Shown piece by piece: positions 9,001-18,000 of a stretch of DNA of 20,402 nt. The stretch's first letter is position 1. Every line of letters starts with the position of its first letter. Below the pieces are notes generated by a model, which saw only the letters and a list, made by a program, of their open reading frames with translations, made no database searches and had not been told where the DNA came from. Source of the stretch: UBA1738 sp045655325 (lineage in GTDB: Bacteria; Bacillota; Clostridia; UBA1381); NCBI GenBank assembly GCA_045655325.1, contig JAZOOY010000045.1, forward strand, positions 1-20,402, in the 5' to 3' direction. Made by a program: the position numbers and the translations under genes.

Positions 9001-10493
9001 CTATGCAGGTAAATGGTGAAAGCAAGACTTTGAGTTATGCACCATACTATAAGGAAGGAAATCTATTCATTCCATATCAGGGAGTTCTTGAGGAACTGGG
9101 ATATAGGGTAAGATATAATACCTCAAAGGATAATATTGGTATTTATACCGATAATTATGAAACCTTAAAGGGTAATGAATACATAAAGAACTCTGTAAAT
9201 AACGGTCTTTCCTGGGACTTTAACATAGACGGTGATGCGGAGAAATGGGCAGGATCCGGCGTTCTCAAACCGATGGTGGTACGAGATGGTATGCTAGAGC
9301 TTGACTCAATCACAACAGACCCTATAATTACTATTGACAACCTTAACATACCAACCAGCAAGGCACGTTATGCAATTGTGAGAATCAAGAAAACGGACAA
9401 AAGAGAAGCGGGAATGTTAAGGCTTTATGAAAGTGGAGTCACAAATGGCAGTGGTGTTGTTTATAACTTCACACTTTCTCCATCTGATGAAATACAGGAA
9501 TTTGTTTTTGATTTAGCAACAGGATATAATAAATCCTTTACCGACAAGTATGAAAATCTTAGCAAAATTACAAATTTAAGATTAGACCCAATGGATAATA
9601 CCGGAAAAATTTACATTGACCAGATAAGAATTACCGATACACTTCCAACTGAAGATTTCAACTTGAAAGCATATGCTTTTGAAGGTACAAATATGCTGCA
9701 GCTTGATACAGAGAAAACAGGCTTTACCTATACAAATGCAATGAATTCAGAAGGCAACTCAACAAAGAATATCCTGCCTGCAACAGAAACAGTAGACGGG
9801 TACAGTAACGTTATCAAGGTTATTCCAATGAGCGGAGCTAATACAGGTTTGTTATCATTAGAAGAGGTTTACTACAAGGGAAACAAACAAAAGGTTGATA
9901 CTGTATGTAACGACAACAGAGTCGTAAAGGTAAGCTTCTGGTATAAGGGTATCGGAGATTGTAAATCATTAAGATTTGAAAACCGACAAGGCGATAAGCG
10001 TGACGGAGAAGAATTTTTCATAAATGATATTTCAAACAGTGAGTGGAAATACTTTGAAGACTATATTGATATGTCAAATGAAGAGGCTGCGAAAAGATGG
10101 TTCAGCTTACGAGTTATAACCGGCGGGGATACCGCAAAGGACGGAGTTTATTTGAGAGATTACAAGCTTGTTTGTCTTGATGAAACAACTCCAGTAACAT
10201 CAGCAGGTAATGACACTGTTGCAATCAAGGTAGAACAACTGGATACAAATATCAGAATTGACAGAAATAAGGTAAAGATTTACTTTGCAGAATATGATGC
10301 AAAAGGAAAAATGATTGGAACATCTATGAAATTCTATCCAAATATCATAGAAGTATCAACCGGTGATGATACGGAAGCTGAGGTTTCGAAGCACTATTAC
10401 TTAAAACCAACAGCAGATACTAAAAAAATAAACTGCATCCTTTGGAATGGCTTTGCTCCAATGAGCAAACAGCTTACATTAACCAAAAACTAA
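6015..10493 (+). CDS. Large secreted GH99/GH71/WbsX-like putative glycosidase with multiple beta-sandwich modules
   Basis: This 1492-residue protein starts at TTG after a strong ribosome binding site. The signal peptide ends near residue 32 (EVSA|ETT). Two concanavalin-like beta-sandwich modules follow (about 40-235 and 240-410). The candidate catalytic domain is at about 423-745, beginning GMVIYPMWREG and containing EERTPYLGYYTGG, RGEALHDG and CWDEWGEGH. In the last motif Glu717 and Glu720 have the E-W-x-E spacing of the GH99 endomannosidase active site, and it also resembles the NEWGEG motif of WbsX-type proteins. A CBM-like module (about 795-930), a copper amine oxidase N-terminal-like (stalk-type) module (about 932-1046), two more CBM-like modules (about 1065-1210 and 1211-1390) and a C-terminal module ending ILWNGFAPMSKQ follow. 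There is no dockerin, SLH or LPXTG, so it is probably secreted or held by its binding modules. The fold assignment is fairly secure. The substrate is unknown, and a role in degrading complex glycan is inference. The gene at 12025 is its paralogue. Confidence 0.85.
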   Translation: MKKNIRQILSSILVGVMTFGMLPTTAPTEVSAETTATTDLFNGNATYLLQDRFNGAMSNEFGEGTSRAVLSGWDVDYRGGNVYKSGDDLMVVDTSNSESITMDHKLMKHTGDNLVLETAFKYVNSVADGFYYEVFGEGDTSLKLVVEGGYICIQRADGRKTKAIRCNANTFYHIKAEFSTSINKVNLWINGQVVGEFDYIERATSIDEIKIGTGKEQMAELVLKYVYVYVNYLVNETFMSAPTGYVPDWWTTSSGSIVAAPGAPYPADPNGFSLSSKNLSRRFSPANGKVSLGWSMFIPSSGASGFAFTTKSSDFRSPVSFEVDGNGNFVINGQDIDFSYKNNVWYKIELQVDTETHLTDVYINNVLRKENVPFLSNEADIFYIDFINNGSSQIILDNVLVHKTFEASDFEDYPTVDETPKSDINIGMVIYPMWREGVHYGWDLITPYEERTPYLGYYTGGSREVADWDNKWLLEHGFDHAIFPFARPDITAGGQPSFSVRGEALHDGYLNSEYKDQLDFAIMLTNPLDDSYDDASDFTSNVTPYLVEHYLKNPSYKSVDNRLLVYCYNPKGFSDYLGGDSALVTALESINEEAKKIENQNGGKYDGITFICDISSGGGLDKAEMLASSCSFGSYVYKWRYTWGSDQYTNIVNGIKTDYNADNTTVASIPMGFDNTPWKYNEVGIIDPAGVQQICDAVVENKKSNDPNIIVLTCWDEWGEGHFFAPSNIHGFDYLNVVRKTFTSSGEKTDEDRPTEDAIRRMGVLHPEDRQILKIKKDRVTTAAEELKNLKNLGTVSVKNIWGSASGCDRSRSYPYTYTITGSPATVTYSGLSSYNIDASKITAVRIKGYAQNSSTMVLYLRTSSKNYDDAPLMRLEGKCDGGTTTVDTILFPSDIENFKGTVTGMRFNPAANTSNGSKFYLEEVEFYTGKMRTTLTIDDKEVDLVSPVETSDTTYIPAYKLLLDLNAYVLWDKNTQTLTAEQGGVTLKLKAGSKTMQVNGESKTLSYAPYYKEGNLFIPYQGVLEELGYRVRYNTSKDNIGIYTDNYETLKGNEYIKNSVNNGLSWDFNIDGDAEKWAGSGVLKPMVVRDGMLELDSITTDPIITIDNLNIPTSKARYAIVRIKKTDKREAGMLRLYESGVTNGSGVVYNFTLSPSDEIQEFVFDLATGYNKSFTDKYENLSKITNLRLDPMDNTGKIYIDQIRITDTLPTEDFNLKAYAFEGTNMLQLDTEKTGFTYTNAMNSEGNSTKNILPATETVDGYSNVIKVIPMSGANTGLLSLEEVYYKGNKQKVDTVCNDNRVVKVSFWYKGIGDCKSLRFENRQGDKRDGEEFFINDISNSEWKYFEDYIDMSNEEAAKRWFSLRVITGGDTAKDGVYLRDYKLVCLDETTPVTSAGNDTVAIKVEQLDTNIRIDRNKVKIYFAEYDAKGKMIGTSMKFYPNIIEVSTGDDTEAEVSKHYYLKPTADTKKINCILWNGFAPMSKQLTLTKN

Positions 10494-10503
10494 TAAATTT
10501 AAG

Positions 10504-10540
10504 AAAAAAGGAAACATGATTTAAATTGTGTTTCCTTTTT
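10504..10540 (+). terminator. Rho-independent terminator after the first GH99-like gene
   Basis: AAAAAAGGAAACA pairs with TGTTTCC plus five T around a 12-base loop, 10 bases after the stop codon. The stem is AT-rich, so its strength is moderate. The promoter of the next gene starts immediately after. Confidence 0.75.
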
Positions 10541-10543
10541 CTC

Positions 10544-10572
10544 TTGTAATTTTAAAAATAGTGTGGTAGAAT
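10544..10572 (+). promoter_or_regulatory. Promoter for the Gfo/Idh/MocA oxidoreductase gene
   Basis: TTGTAA at 10544-10549, a 17-base spacer, then TAGAAT at 10567-10572 preceded by TGG (extended -10). Transcription would begin near 10580. The in-frame GTG at 10563 is therefore inside the promoter and unlikely to be the start codon. Confidence 0.65.
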
Positions 10573-10622
10573 GTAGGCTGAGAATATATGTTGCGTGCAA
10601 AAAACGCATACAATTCCACATA

Positions 10623-10628
10623 AAGGAG
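10623..10628 (+). promoter_or_regulatory. Ribosome binding site that fixes the oxidoreductase start
   Basis: AAGGAG lies 9 bases before ATG 10638 and only 3 bases before ATG 10632, so 10638 is the better start. Confidence 0.75.
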
Positions 10629-10637
10629 AAAATGGAA

Positions 10638-11792
10638 ATGGAAAAGAAAAGAATTGGTATCATAGGTTTTGGACTTCGTATGGGTAACGTTATTCAAAGA
10701 GAATTTGAATTTTTTCCTGAACTTGAAGTTGTTGCCATAACAGATATTAATCAGGAGCCTGTAAAGGAAAGAATTAAAAGAGAACTTCACACAGTAGATC
10801 TTGACAAAGTTCATTTCTACACAGATGCAGTAGAAATGCTTGACAATGAAGAGCTTGATGGTGTTTTCGTTGCTACAAGATGTGATCTACATAAGCAGTT
10901 TGCAGTGGAAGTTCTAAAGAGAAACATTCCACTATTCTTGGAAAAGCCGGTTGTTACCGATTTGAACGACTACTACGAACTAAAAGAAGCTGTTGAAAAG
11001 AATACAGCAGGTGGTATCACATCATTTCCATTAAGAATTACAGCTTTGGTTGATAAGATTAAGGAAATCTATGAAAGTGGCGTACTTGGTAGGCTATCAC
11101 AGATTCAGGCTTATAACAACGTAAACTACGGTAGAGTATATTACAAGAGCTGGTACCGTGATGACAGCATCACAGGTGGTTTGTTCTTGCAGAAGTCTAC
11201 TCACGATATCGATTACATAGACTATATATTAGGAAAGAATCCTGTCGAAGTATGTGCTATGGAATCAAAAATGATATACAAAGGTGACAAGCCTGCTAAC
11301 CTGAAGTGTGAAGATTGTCCTGAATATGAAACATGCTACGAAAGCACAAAGGTTATAAAAGAACAGGCACACGATGACCCGATGGGCGAGTACTGTTCAT
11401 ACGGTTGTGATGTTGGTAACCACGACAGTGCAACAATCATTATGAGATATGATGATGGAATGCACGCAGTTTACACACAGAACTTCGTTGCAAGACACGA
11501 TGCGGGACGCCGTGGTATGAGAATGATTGGTCAGGAAGCAACTGTTGAATTTGACTGGAACAAGGATGAAGTATTACTATTCAGCCACACAGAAAAGAAA
11601 GTTGAAAGATTTACAGTTAAGCCTGCATCAGGTGGTGGACACTCAGGCGGTGACTTTGCTCTTTTAAAGGATTTCGTTGCACTAATGAACGGCGATCAGT
11701 CAGTTAACAGCTTAAAGGATGGACTAAACAGCGCATACATCTGTATGAAGGTTCGTGAATCTGCTCAGGAACATAAGTTTGTTACTCTATAA
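10638..11792 (+). CDS. Gfo/Idh/MocA-family NAD(P)-dependent oxidoreductase with Cys-rich insert
   Basis: A 384-residue cytoplasmic protein from ATG 10638; the reading frame extends 25 codons further upstream to GTG 10563, but that part overlaps the promoter. The N-terminal Rossmann fold shows GIIGFGLRMG (7-16) and a VVAITDIN strand. The family EKP motif is Glu102-Lys103-Pro104, and KSTHDID (Lys186, His189, Asp192) matches the conserved substrate/catalytic region of the C-terminal domain. Five cysteines (224, 227, 233, 253, 257) cluster in a loop, a feature I recall from other sugar-dehydrogenase-like members of the family; they may bind a metal (inference). Family members oxidise or reduce a sugar or cyclitol hydroxyl using nicotinamide cofactor. 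There is no signal peptide. The gene sits between two secreted GH99-like genes but has its own promoter and terminator, so a role with their products is only a suggestion. The exact substrate cannot be told. Confidence 0.9.
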   Translation: MEKKRIGIIGFGLRMGNVIQREFEFFPELEVVAITDINQEPVKERIKRELHTVDLDKVHFYTDAVEMLDNEELDGVFVATRCDLHKQFAVEVLKRNIPLFLEKPVVTDLNDYYELKEAVEKNTAGGITSFPLRITALVDKIKEIYESGVLGRLSQIQAYNNVNYGRVYYKSWYRDDSITGGLFLQKSTHDIDYIDYILGKNPVEVCAMESKMIYKGDKPANLKCEDCPEYETCYESTKVIKEQAHDDPMGEYCSYGCDVGNHDSATIIMRYDDGMHAVYTQNFVARHDAGRRGMRMIGQEATVEFDWNKDEVLLFSHTEKKVERFTVKPASGGGHSGGDFALLKDFVALMNGDQSVNSLKDGLNSAYICMKVRESAQEHKFVTL

Positions 11793-11806
11793 TAAGAACG
11801 TAAACC

Positions 11807-11835
11807 AAGAGGTGGGAAAATCCCACCTCTTTTTT
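11807..11835 (+). terminator. Strong rho-independent terminator after the oxidoreductase gene
   Basis: An 11-bp perfect stem (AAGAGGTGGGA with TCCCACCTCTT) with an AAA loop is followed by further T residues, 14 bases after the stop codon. Confidence 0.93.
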
Positions 11836-11905
11836 GATTGACAGAATGCACAAAAAGTGTCATTTGCAAAGGATGAATTTTTGTTGATATTTTACAAAAA
11901 AACAG

Positions 11906-11934
11906 TTGCTTTTTATTATAGTTTGTGATAAAAT
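11906..11934 (+). promoter_or_regulatory. Sigma-A type promoter for the second GH99-like gene
   Basis: TTGCTT at 11906-11911, a 17-base spacer, then TAAAAT at 11929-11934 preceded by TGA. The -10 region TGATAAAAT, the spacing and five of six -35 bases equal those of the promoter at 5947. The start of transcription would be near 11941, giving a leader of about 84 bases. Confidence 0.7.
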
Positions 11935-11947
11935 TCTACGCGTATAG

Positions 11948-11968
11948 GTCTGGCATAAAATGCCTGAC
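11948..11968 (+). promoter_or_regulatory. Inverted repeat just downstream of the predicted transcription start
   Basis: GTCTGGCAT, AAA, ATGCCTGAC form a near-perfect hairpin (eight pairs, one central T-T mismatch) at about +8 to +28 of the leader. There is no T run, so it is not a terminator. It could be an operator for a repressor or a stabilising 5' leader hairpin. The corresponding leader of the paralogue at 6015 lacks it. Confidence 0.45.
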
Positions 11969-12010
11969 TATATGCAATTTTAGCAAGACAACAAGGGAGA
12001 AATTTTAAGA

Positions 12011-12016
12011 GAGGGG
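12011..12016 (+). promoter_or_regulatory. Ribosome binding site supporting a TTG start
   Basis: GAGGGG, preceded by more purines, lies 8 bases before TTG 12025. The next ATG in frame, at 12052, would cut into the signal peptide. The arrangement copies that of the paralogue at 6015. Confidence 0.75.
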
Positions 12017-12024
12017 TTTTTATT

Positions 12025-15000
12025 TTGAACAAAATCAAAAGAATTCTATCAATGGTGCTAGTATGTATTATGACGCTAGCTCTTTTTCCAGTGGTATCAC
12101 CAGTGGAAGTAAGTGCAGCAGAAGCTACAGGCACAACAGCGTTATTCAATGAAAACGCTACATATTTATTACAGGAAAGGTTTAATGAACCTAAAACGGT
12201 TAATCAGGATAACTCAACTGGAAGCGAGGTTTTTTCAGGTTGGGATATTGACTACCGTGGAGGAAAAGTAGATGCCAGAACTAAAGGTGGATATGGTATA
12301 GCAACGCTTACCGACTCAGACGGTTTTGAAAAAATCTCAATGAGCCGTAAGCTTATGAGCCATGCAGGTGCTGGACTTGTACTTGAAGCTGATTTTAAGT
12401 ATACAAGTGCAGTTGATAGCGGTTTCTATTATGAAATGTCAGGTGGCGGAAACACGGCGTTAAAGATTTCGGTTGATAGAGTAGATGCTACAACACCTGA
12501 AAACTGTGCTATTACAGTGAACGGTCAATCTACAGGAGTGGCTTGTGTTAAGAATACGGTATACCACATTAAAGCCGAATTTTCAGGCTCAAAAGTAGCT
12601 GTTTGGATTAATGGTAAATCTGTAGCAAATGTTGACTATGTGTCACCTACATCTGTAATTGATGAAATTGAAGTAGGAACATTAGAAGAGACCGTAGCTA
12701 CAATAGATATAAGTTACATATACGTATATGTTAACTACACAGTTAATGAATCATTCCTTAGCTCTTCTATTAAGGATTGGTGGGACATAGCAAACGGAAG
12801 CGTAACAAAAGCTCCTGGATCACCTTATACTGCAGACCCTAACGGTTTTGCGCTTAATTCTGTAGAAGAATTAGAACCTTCATATGCGGTTGATGCACCA
12901 CGTGTGTTTATAAAGGCTGATACAGCAAGCGACTTTACTATGGTAGGCGCTAACGTTGATGTTGACGACGTAAGCGATACAATCGGCGGCAGAAAAGACA
13001 TTGTTAAGGCTGTAGGCGTAAAGGCCGCTAACGACTACCAGGTAGGTGTTAAGCTGCCTGACGGATTCTCATTTGAGGAAGACGACGTTCTTACATATAG
13101 CTTTGATATTTACTCAGATGCGGAAGTTATAAAACCTGACGTCTATATAAGAGATCACTCTGATTACGACCCAATGCGTGTAGAGTATAACGTAGCAATT
13201 TCGCAAAGTACTTGGACAACAATTACAAAAACACTTACATATGCTGAAATGATGAATGGAGTAAGTAGCGGTAAATTTTCCGAAGCTGGTAACTATGCAG
13301 TTTACCTTCGACCAAGAACTGATAACGATCAGAAAGCTGATAACGACCCAACAGCAACAATCTATCTTGATAACTTCACAGTAAAGGTAGCAAAGGCTGA
13401 CGACAAATATTACTCTAATGCTGTAACAGGTGAAAGATTAAACTATGAAATGGCATTGAACGAATGGGATAAGAATGTAGTTTATGCAAAAAATATGGAT
13501 CAAATCCAGTATGTTACTGACCCTGACCCTAAACAGGAAAAAGGCGGTAAAGTATTAATGACAGGACATAATACTACTTCACTTGATCATTCATCCGTTA
13601 TTGCAATTAAATTGACGAACAATTTTGGGGAAGCTCTTGGTGGCCTCAAAATGGGCGATATTATTGACATAAGCTTGGATGTTTTTTCACCTACTGAAAT
13701 AGCAGATGCATCAACTGCATCAAACAGAGGTGTAATGGTGAGACAGTCCAGTACAGCCATAACAAACGGCGCTACCGGACCTGCCGGATATGAATGTAAG
13801 GTTGCGCCTTCAATAAAGATTCCGGCAAACGACTGGACTACTTTGAAAGGTACAGGTGTTGTTACAGAAAGTGCCGTTAACGGTAGAACCCTTTCAGATT
13901 ATATCTATGTTACTGTACGTCTTCCATATGCAGATGTACTTTACCTTTCTGACCTTAAGGTGACTATAAGAAATCCAAGAGATTCTGTTATAACTGTTCC
14001 ATTTAGTGCAAAGGCAGAGTCTGCTGCTGACATTACTTGGAAGGGTGCAGGTACAGCAGATCAGGTAGCTAAAGTAGTTGATGATAAAGACCCAAGTACA
14101 GAAGGCAGAGGCAATGTAATTAAGGCAACTGTTGAAGGCTATTCTAATAACAATAACGTAGGTTTTTCACTTGGTAGTTCCTTTCAATTTAGACCAGGAG
14201 ATGTTATTTCGTGGAGTGCAGATGTTTACTCTTCGACAGTTAATCCTGATATATGGATTCGAAATGGTTCGGCGCAATTTAAATATAGTCAGAACAATAT
14301 AACCACAAATACATGGAAGACTATAAGCGGAAGCTTTACATATGAAGAACTTTATGCTTCAGACGCAAGGTTTGCGGAAGCAGGAAACTATGCCATCTAT
14401 ATCCGACCAAGAGACCCTGGAACCTACACTATTTACATTGACAACTTTGCTGTATCGGTTAGAAATTCAGGCACAGAATATATTTCAGATTTAAATACTG
14501 GTGCAAAATTCAGCCGCTATTATCCACTTGATGATTGGGATAGCGATATATTATATGCGAGTGGTATGTCAAAGCCGGATTACACAGACAAAGTTTTAAA
14601 GACAACATTTAGTAGTGCAGGTTATTCTTCCGTTATTGGGTTTATGTTGAGAGACTCTTTTGGTTTACCTGTAAAAAATCTTAAAGCAGGAGACATTATT
14701 AATATCAGCTTAGACCTTAAATCTGATGTAAACCAAAAGACAACAGGTGTGTCTAATGCAGGTATAATGTTGAGAAATGGTACATTTTACAGTGGTGGCA
14801 ACGGACCTTCTGAAACTGAAATTAAACTTGGAGAGGCAGACGTTTTAGGCGGTAATTGGAAGACTCTAGATATTTCATACACTGTACCAGAGGATAAATC
14901 AATATCAGATTTATGGTACATTACTGTAAGACTTCCAAGCCCAGCAACTATTTACCTCGATAATATTTCAGTGTCTGTTGTGAAGCCTGAGTACGCATTA

Positions 15001-18000
15001 GAACAAGTGTCAAATGCTGTACTACAAAAGAGCTTTGATGAGCTATCAGGCAAGCAGTCATTCTCATTTAACGTACTTGTACCAAATGTAGATAATGGTG
15101 CAGATGGATTTGGCGCAACATTTGGTGGAGTGGATTTTAAGGCTGATGGTGGCAAGTTCAAGGTTGGCAATACAGAAGTATATTCTTATAGAAAGAACGT
15201 ATGGTATAAGATTGAAATACAGACAGACGGAAGAACTGCCGATATATATGTGAATGGAGTTAAAAAAGCAACAGGCATATCAGCGGTAGGTGATATGAAC
15301 TCAATCGCGTTTGAAAATACTTCAGGCAGACAGATTATTGTTGACGATATTCAGGTTTGCAAGGCTTTTGATTTTGCCGACTATGATTCTGATAATGGTG
15401 CATACCCTAGTACACCAAATACGGTAAAAACAAGCTATAACCTTGGTATGGTCAGCTACCCAATGTGGCGTGAAGGTATCCAGTATGGTTGGGACTTCAT
15501 CTCATCATTTGAGGAAAGAACACCTGCTCTTGGTTATTACACAGGTGGTAGTCCTGAAGTTGCTGACTGGAACAATAAGTGGCTTTTGGAACATGGTATT
15601 GACCATATGATTTTCCCAATGCCAAGACCTGACGGAACAAACAATCCTATAAAGATGGCTGTTCGTGGTGAAGAACTTCACGATGGTTTCTTGAATTCTA
15701 AATACAAAAAGACTGCAGAAAATCCTGATGGACTTGGCTTTGCAATTATGATTACACAGCCAACAAATGAAAGATATGATAGTCCTGCTGAATTTAAAGA
15801 ATATGTTCAACCATACTTGATTGAGCATTACTTCAAGAATCCTGCCTATAAGAAGATAACAATAGGCGGAAAAACACGACTTGTAGTATATAACTATGAT
15901 TTCGCGAGTTTTGCAAAGTATCTTGGAGATACATCAACATATAATAACGTTAACCAAGTTCTTGTAAACTTGGATGAAGAGGTTAGAAATCTTGGTCTTG
16001 CTGACGGAATTATGTTTGTAACAGACCTTAGAAGTAGTAAAGATGAAGTAAAAGCTTATCTTGCAGGTAGCTACAGTTTTAAGAGCAATGTTTATAAGTG
16101 GCGTTATACCTATGGTACAGACGATATTGGTGGTATTAAGGAGGAAATTACAGGGGAGAATGACAGTAATGAAAACGGATACGCAAAAGATAATAATACT
16201 GTAGCATCAATCCCTATGGGATTCAACACAACACCTTGGTATGCTAACTGGGTAGGTACTATTTCACCTGAAGATGTACAGACTCTATGCACTGATGTAA
16301 AAAATGCATATAATAGTTATGGCTCTGAGCCAAACCTATTCTTATTCACATGTTGGGATGAATGGGGTGAAGGACACCACTTTGCACCAACAGAAAAGAA
16401 TGGAGTGGTTGACTTCAGTTACTTAAACGCTATTAAAAAAGCATTTGCAGGTGGTAATGATGTTAACAGTGAAGCACCTTCTGATAAGGCTAAAAAGAGA
16501 ATAGGTGTTCTGTATCCTGAGGGAAGACAGATGCTTAAGCTTCGTGATAGAGTGGTTTATAATGCCACAGATTTCAAATCTGCTAATGAGCTGGGATATC
16601 TTGATTTGACAGATGGTAGTAGCTCATGGAGTGGTGTGAAATCTAATAAAGGTGAAACTAATGGTGTTACACCTACTGAAAAAATAACGGGTAGTTTCCT
16701 TAACTATATCTATAACTACACCTATAAAGGCAGTGGCGGATATGCTCAGCAGGTGACTTGGAATTTCTCTGATGTAAAGAAGGGCTCGGAGAATTACGAC
16801 AAGATAGATATCAGAGACGTTACAGCTATTAAGATTGATGGTTATGCTGATAACAGCCCTGAGATGGTATTGAAGCTTGGAACATCAAAAGATGAATTCC
16901 CGGGTGAGTACAGATTTTCGGGTGTTGCAAGCAATAATCGAAGTGCTAGTATAATTCTGTTACCTGATAACCGTACAAAGCTACTTAATAAGGCTAATAC
17001 ATCGGGAGATGCAACAATAACAAGAGCACAGTTCAACCTTACTACATATACACGTGCAAACAGTGAATTTGATATTAACAGAATAACATTCTATACAGGT
17101 GACCTTCCGGGAACAACTGTAGAGTTAGACGGAAACTCATATACATTGATTTCTGCACCTAAAAAAGCAGGCACAAACAATGATGTTACAATGATTCCTG
17201 CATACAAGTTCCTTGTTGATTTAGGAGCAAAGGTTACTTGGAATAAGGAAGGCACTGGCGGTACATTGACAGCTGTGAAAGATGGAATAACTGCTGTATA
17301 TGTTACTACTGACAGAAACGTTGTCGATGAAAATGGAGAAGAAATGGCAAAGGCGCCGGAAGGAGCCGGAGCAATATATGAAGACGGCAACCTGTATGTT
17401 GCGTACGACGTACTTCTAAAACCATTTGGTTATACTGTAGATGTAGTTGATGGCGTTATCACATATTCAAATAAATTTACAGGAAAGAGCTATAACCAAA
17501 ACGATTACAAATGGGATTTTGAGATTGATGGTGACCTAGATGGTTGGTATTGTGGAGAAACTGAACCTTACCCGATATTTGTAAAAAATGGTATGCTTCA
17601 TCAGAGAGCTATAACAAGGAATTCGGTTAATCAAGATGACGCTAAGATATTTAGAGATGGCGTAAATATACCAAAAACAAGTGCCAACTATTTTGCTATG
17701 GACTTTAAGAAAACAGACTATGGTACAAATATGAAATTAAGACTGTATGATACCGGAAAATTTAATACCGAATCAGGTCTTGTGTATAACATCCCTATTC
17801 CAAAATCGGATAATATCCAGAAACTTATTGTTGATTTAAATAAAGGAACGGCAACTATAGATGGCAATGAGATTAATATAATATTAGACAATGGAACGTA
17901 TGCAGAACTTAACAGTACTAGTGGCATTACAGACCTTAGAATAGATACAATGGATTCCGGAAACTTATATGGCTCAATTTACATTGATTCTATCGAGTTC

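Noticed and set aside
10563..10637. GTG start giving a 25-residue extension of the oxidoreductase
   Set aside because: It overlaps the predicted -10 element, lacks a ribosome binding site, and ATG 10638 has AAGGAG at good spacing directly before the Rossmann fold.
10521..10814. 97-codon minus-strand frame across the terminator and oxidoreductase start
   Set aside because: AT-rich composition and overlap with the terminator, promoter and a conserved Rossmann region; no supporting features.
11836..12010. Riboswitch before the second GH99-like gene
   Set aside because: The leader has only one short hairpin and no recognisable conserved aptamer or terminator/antiterminator pair.
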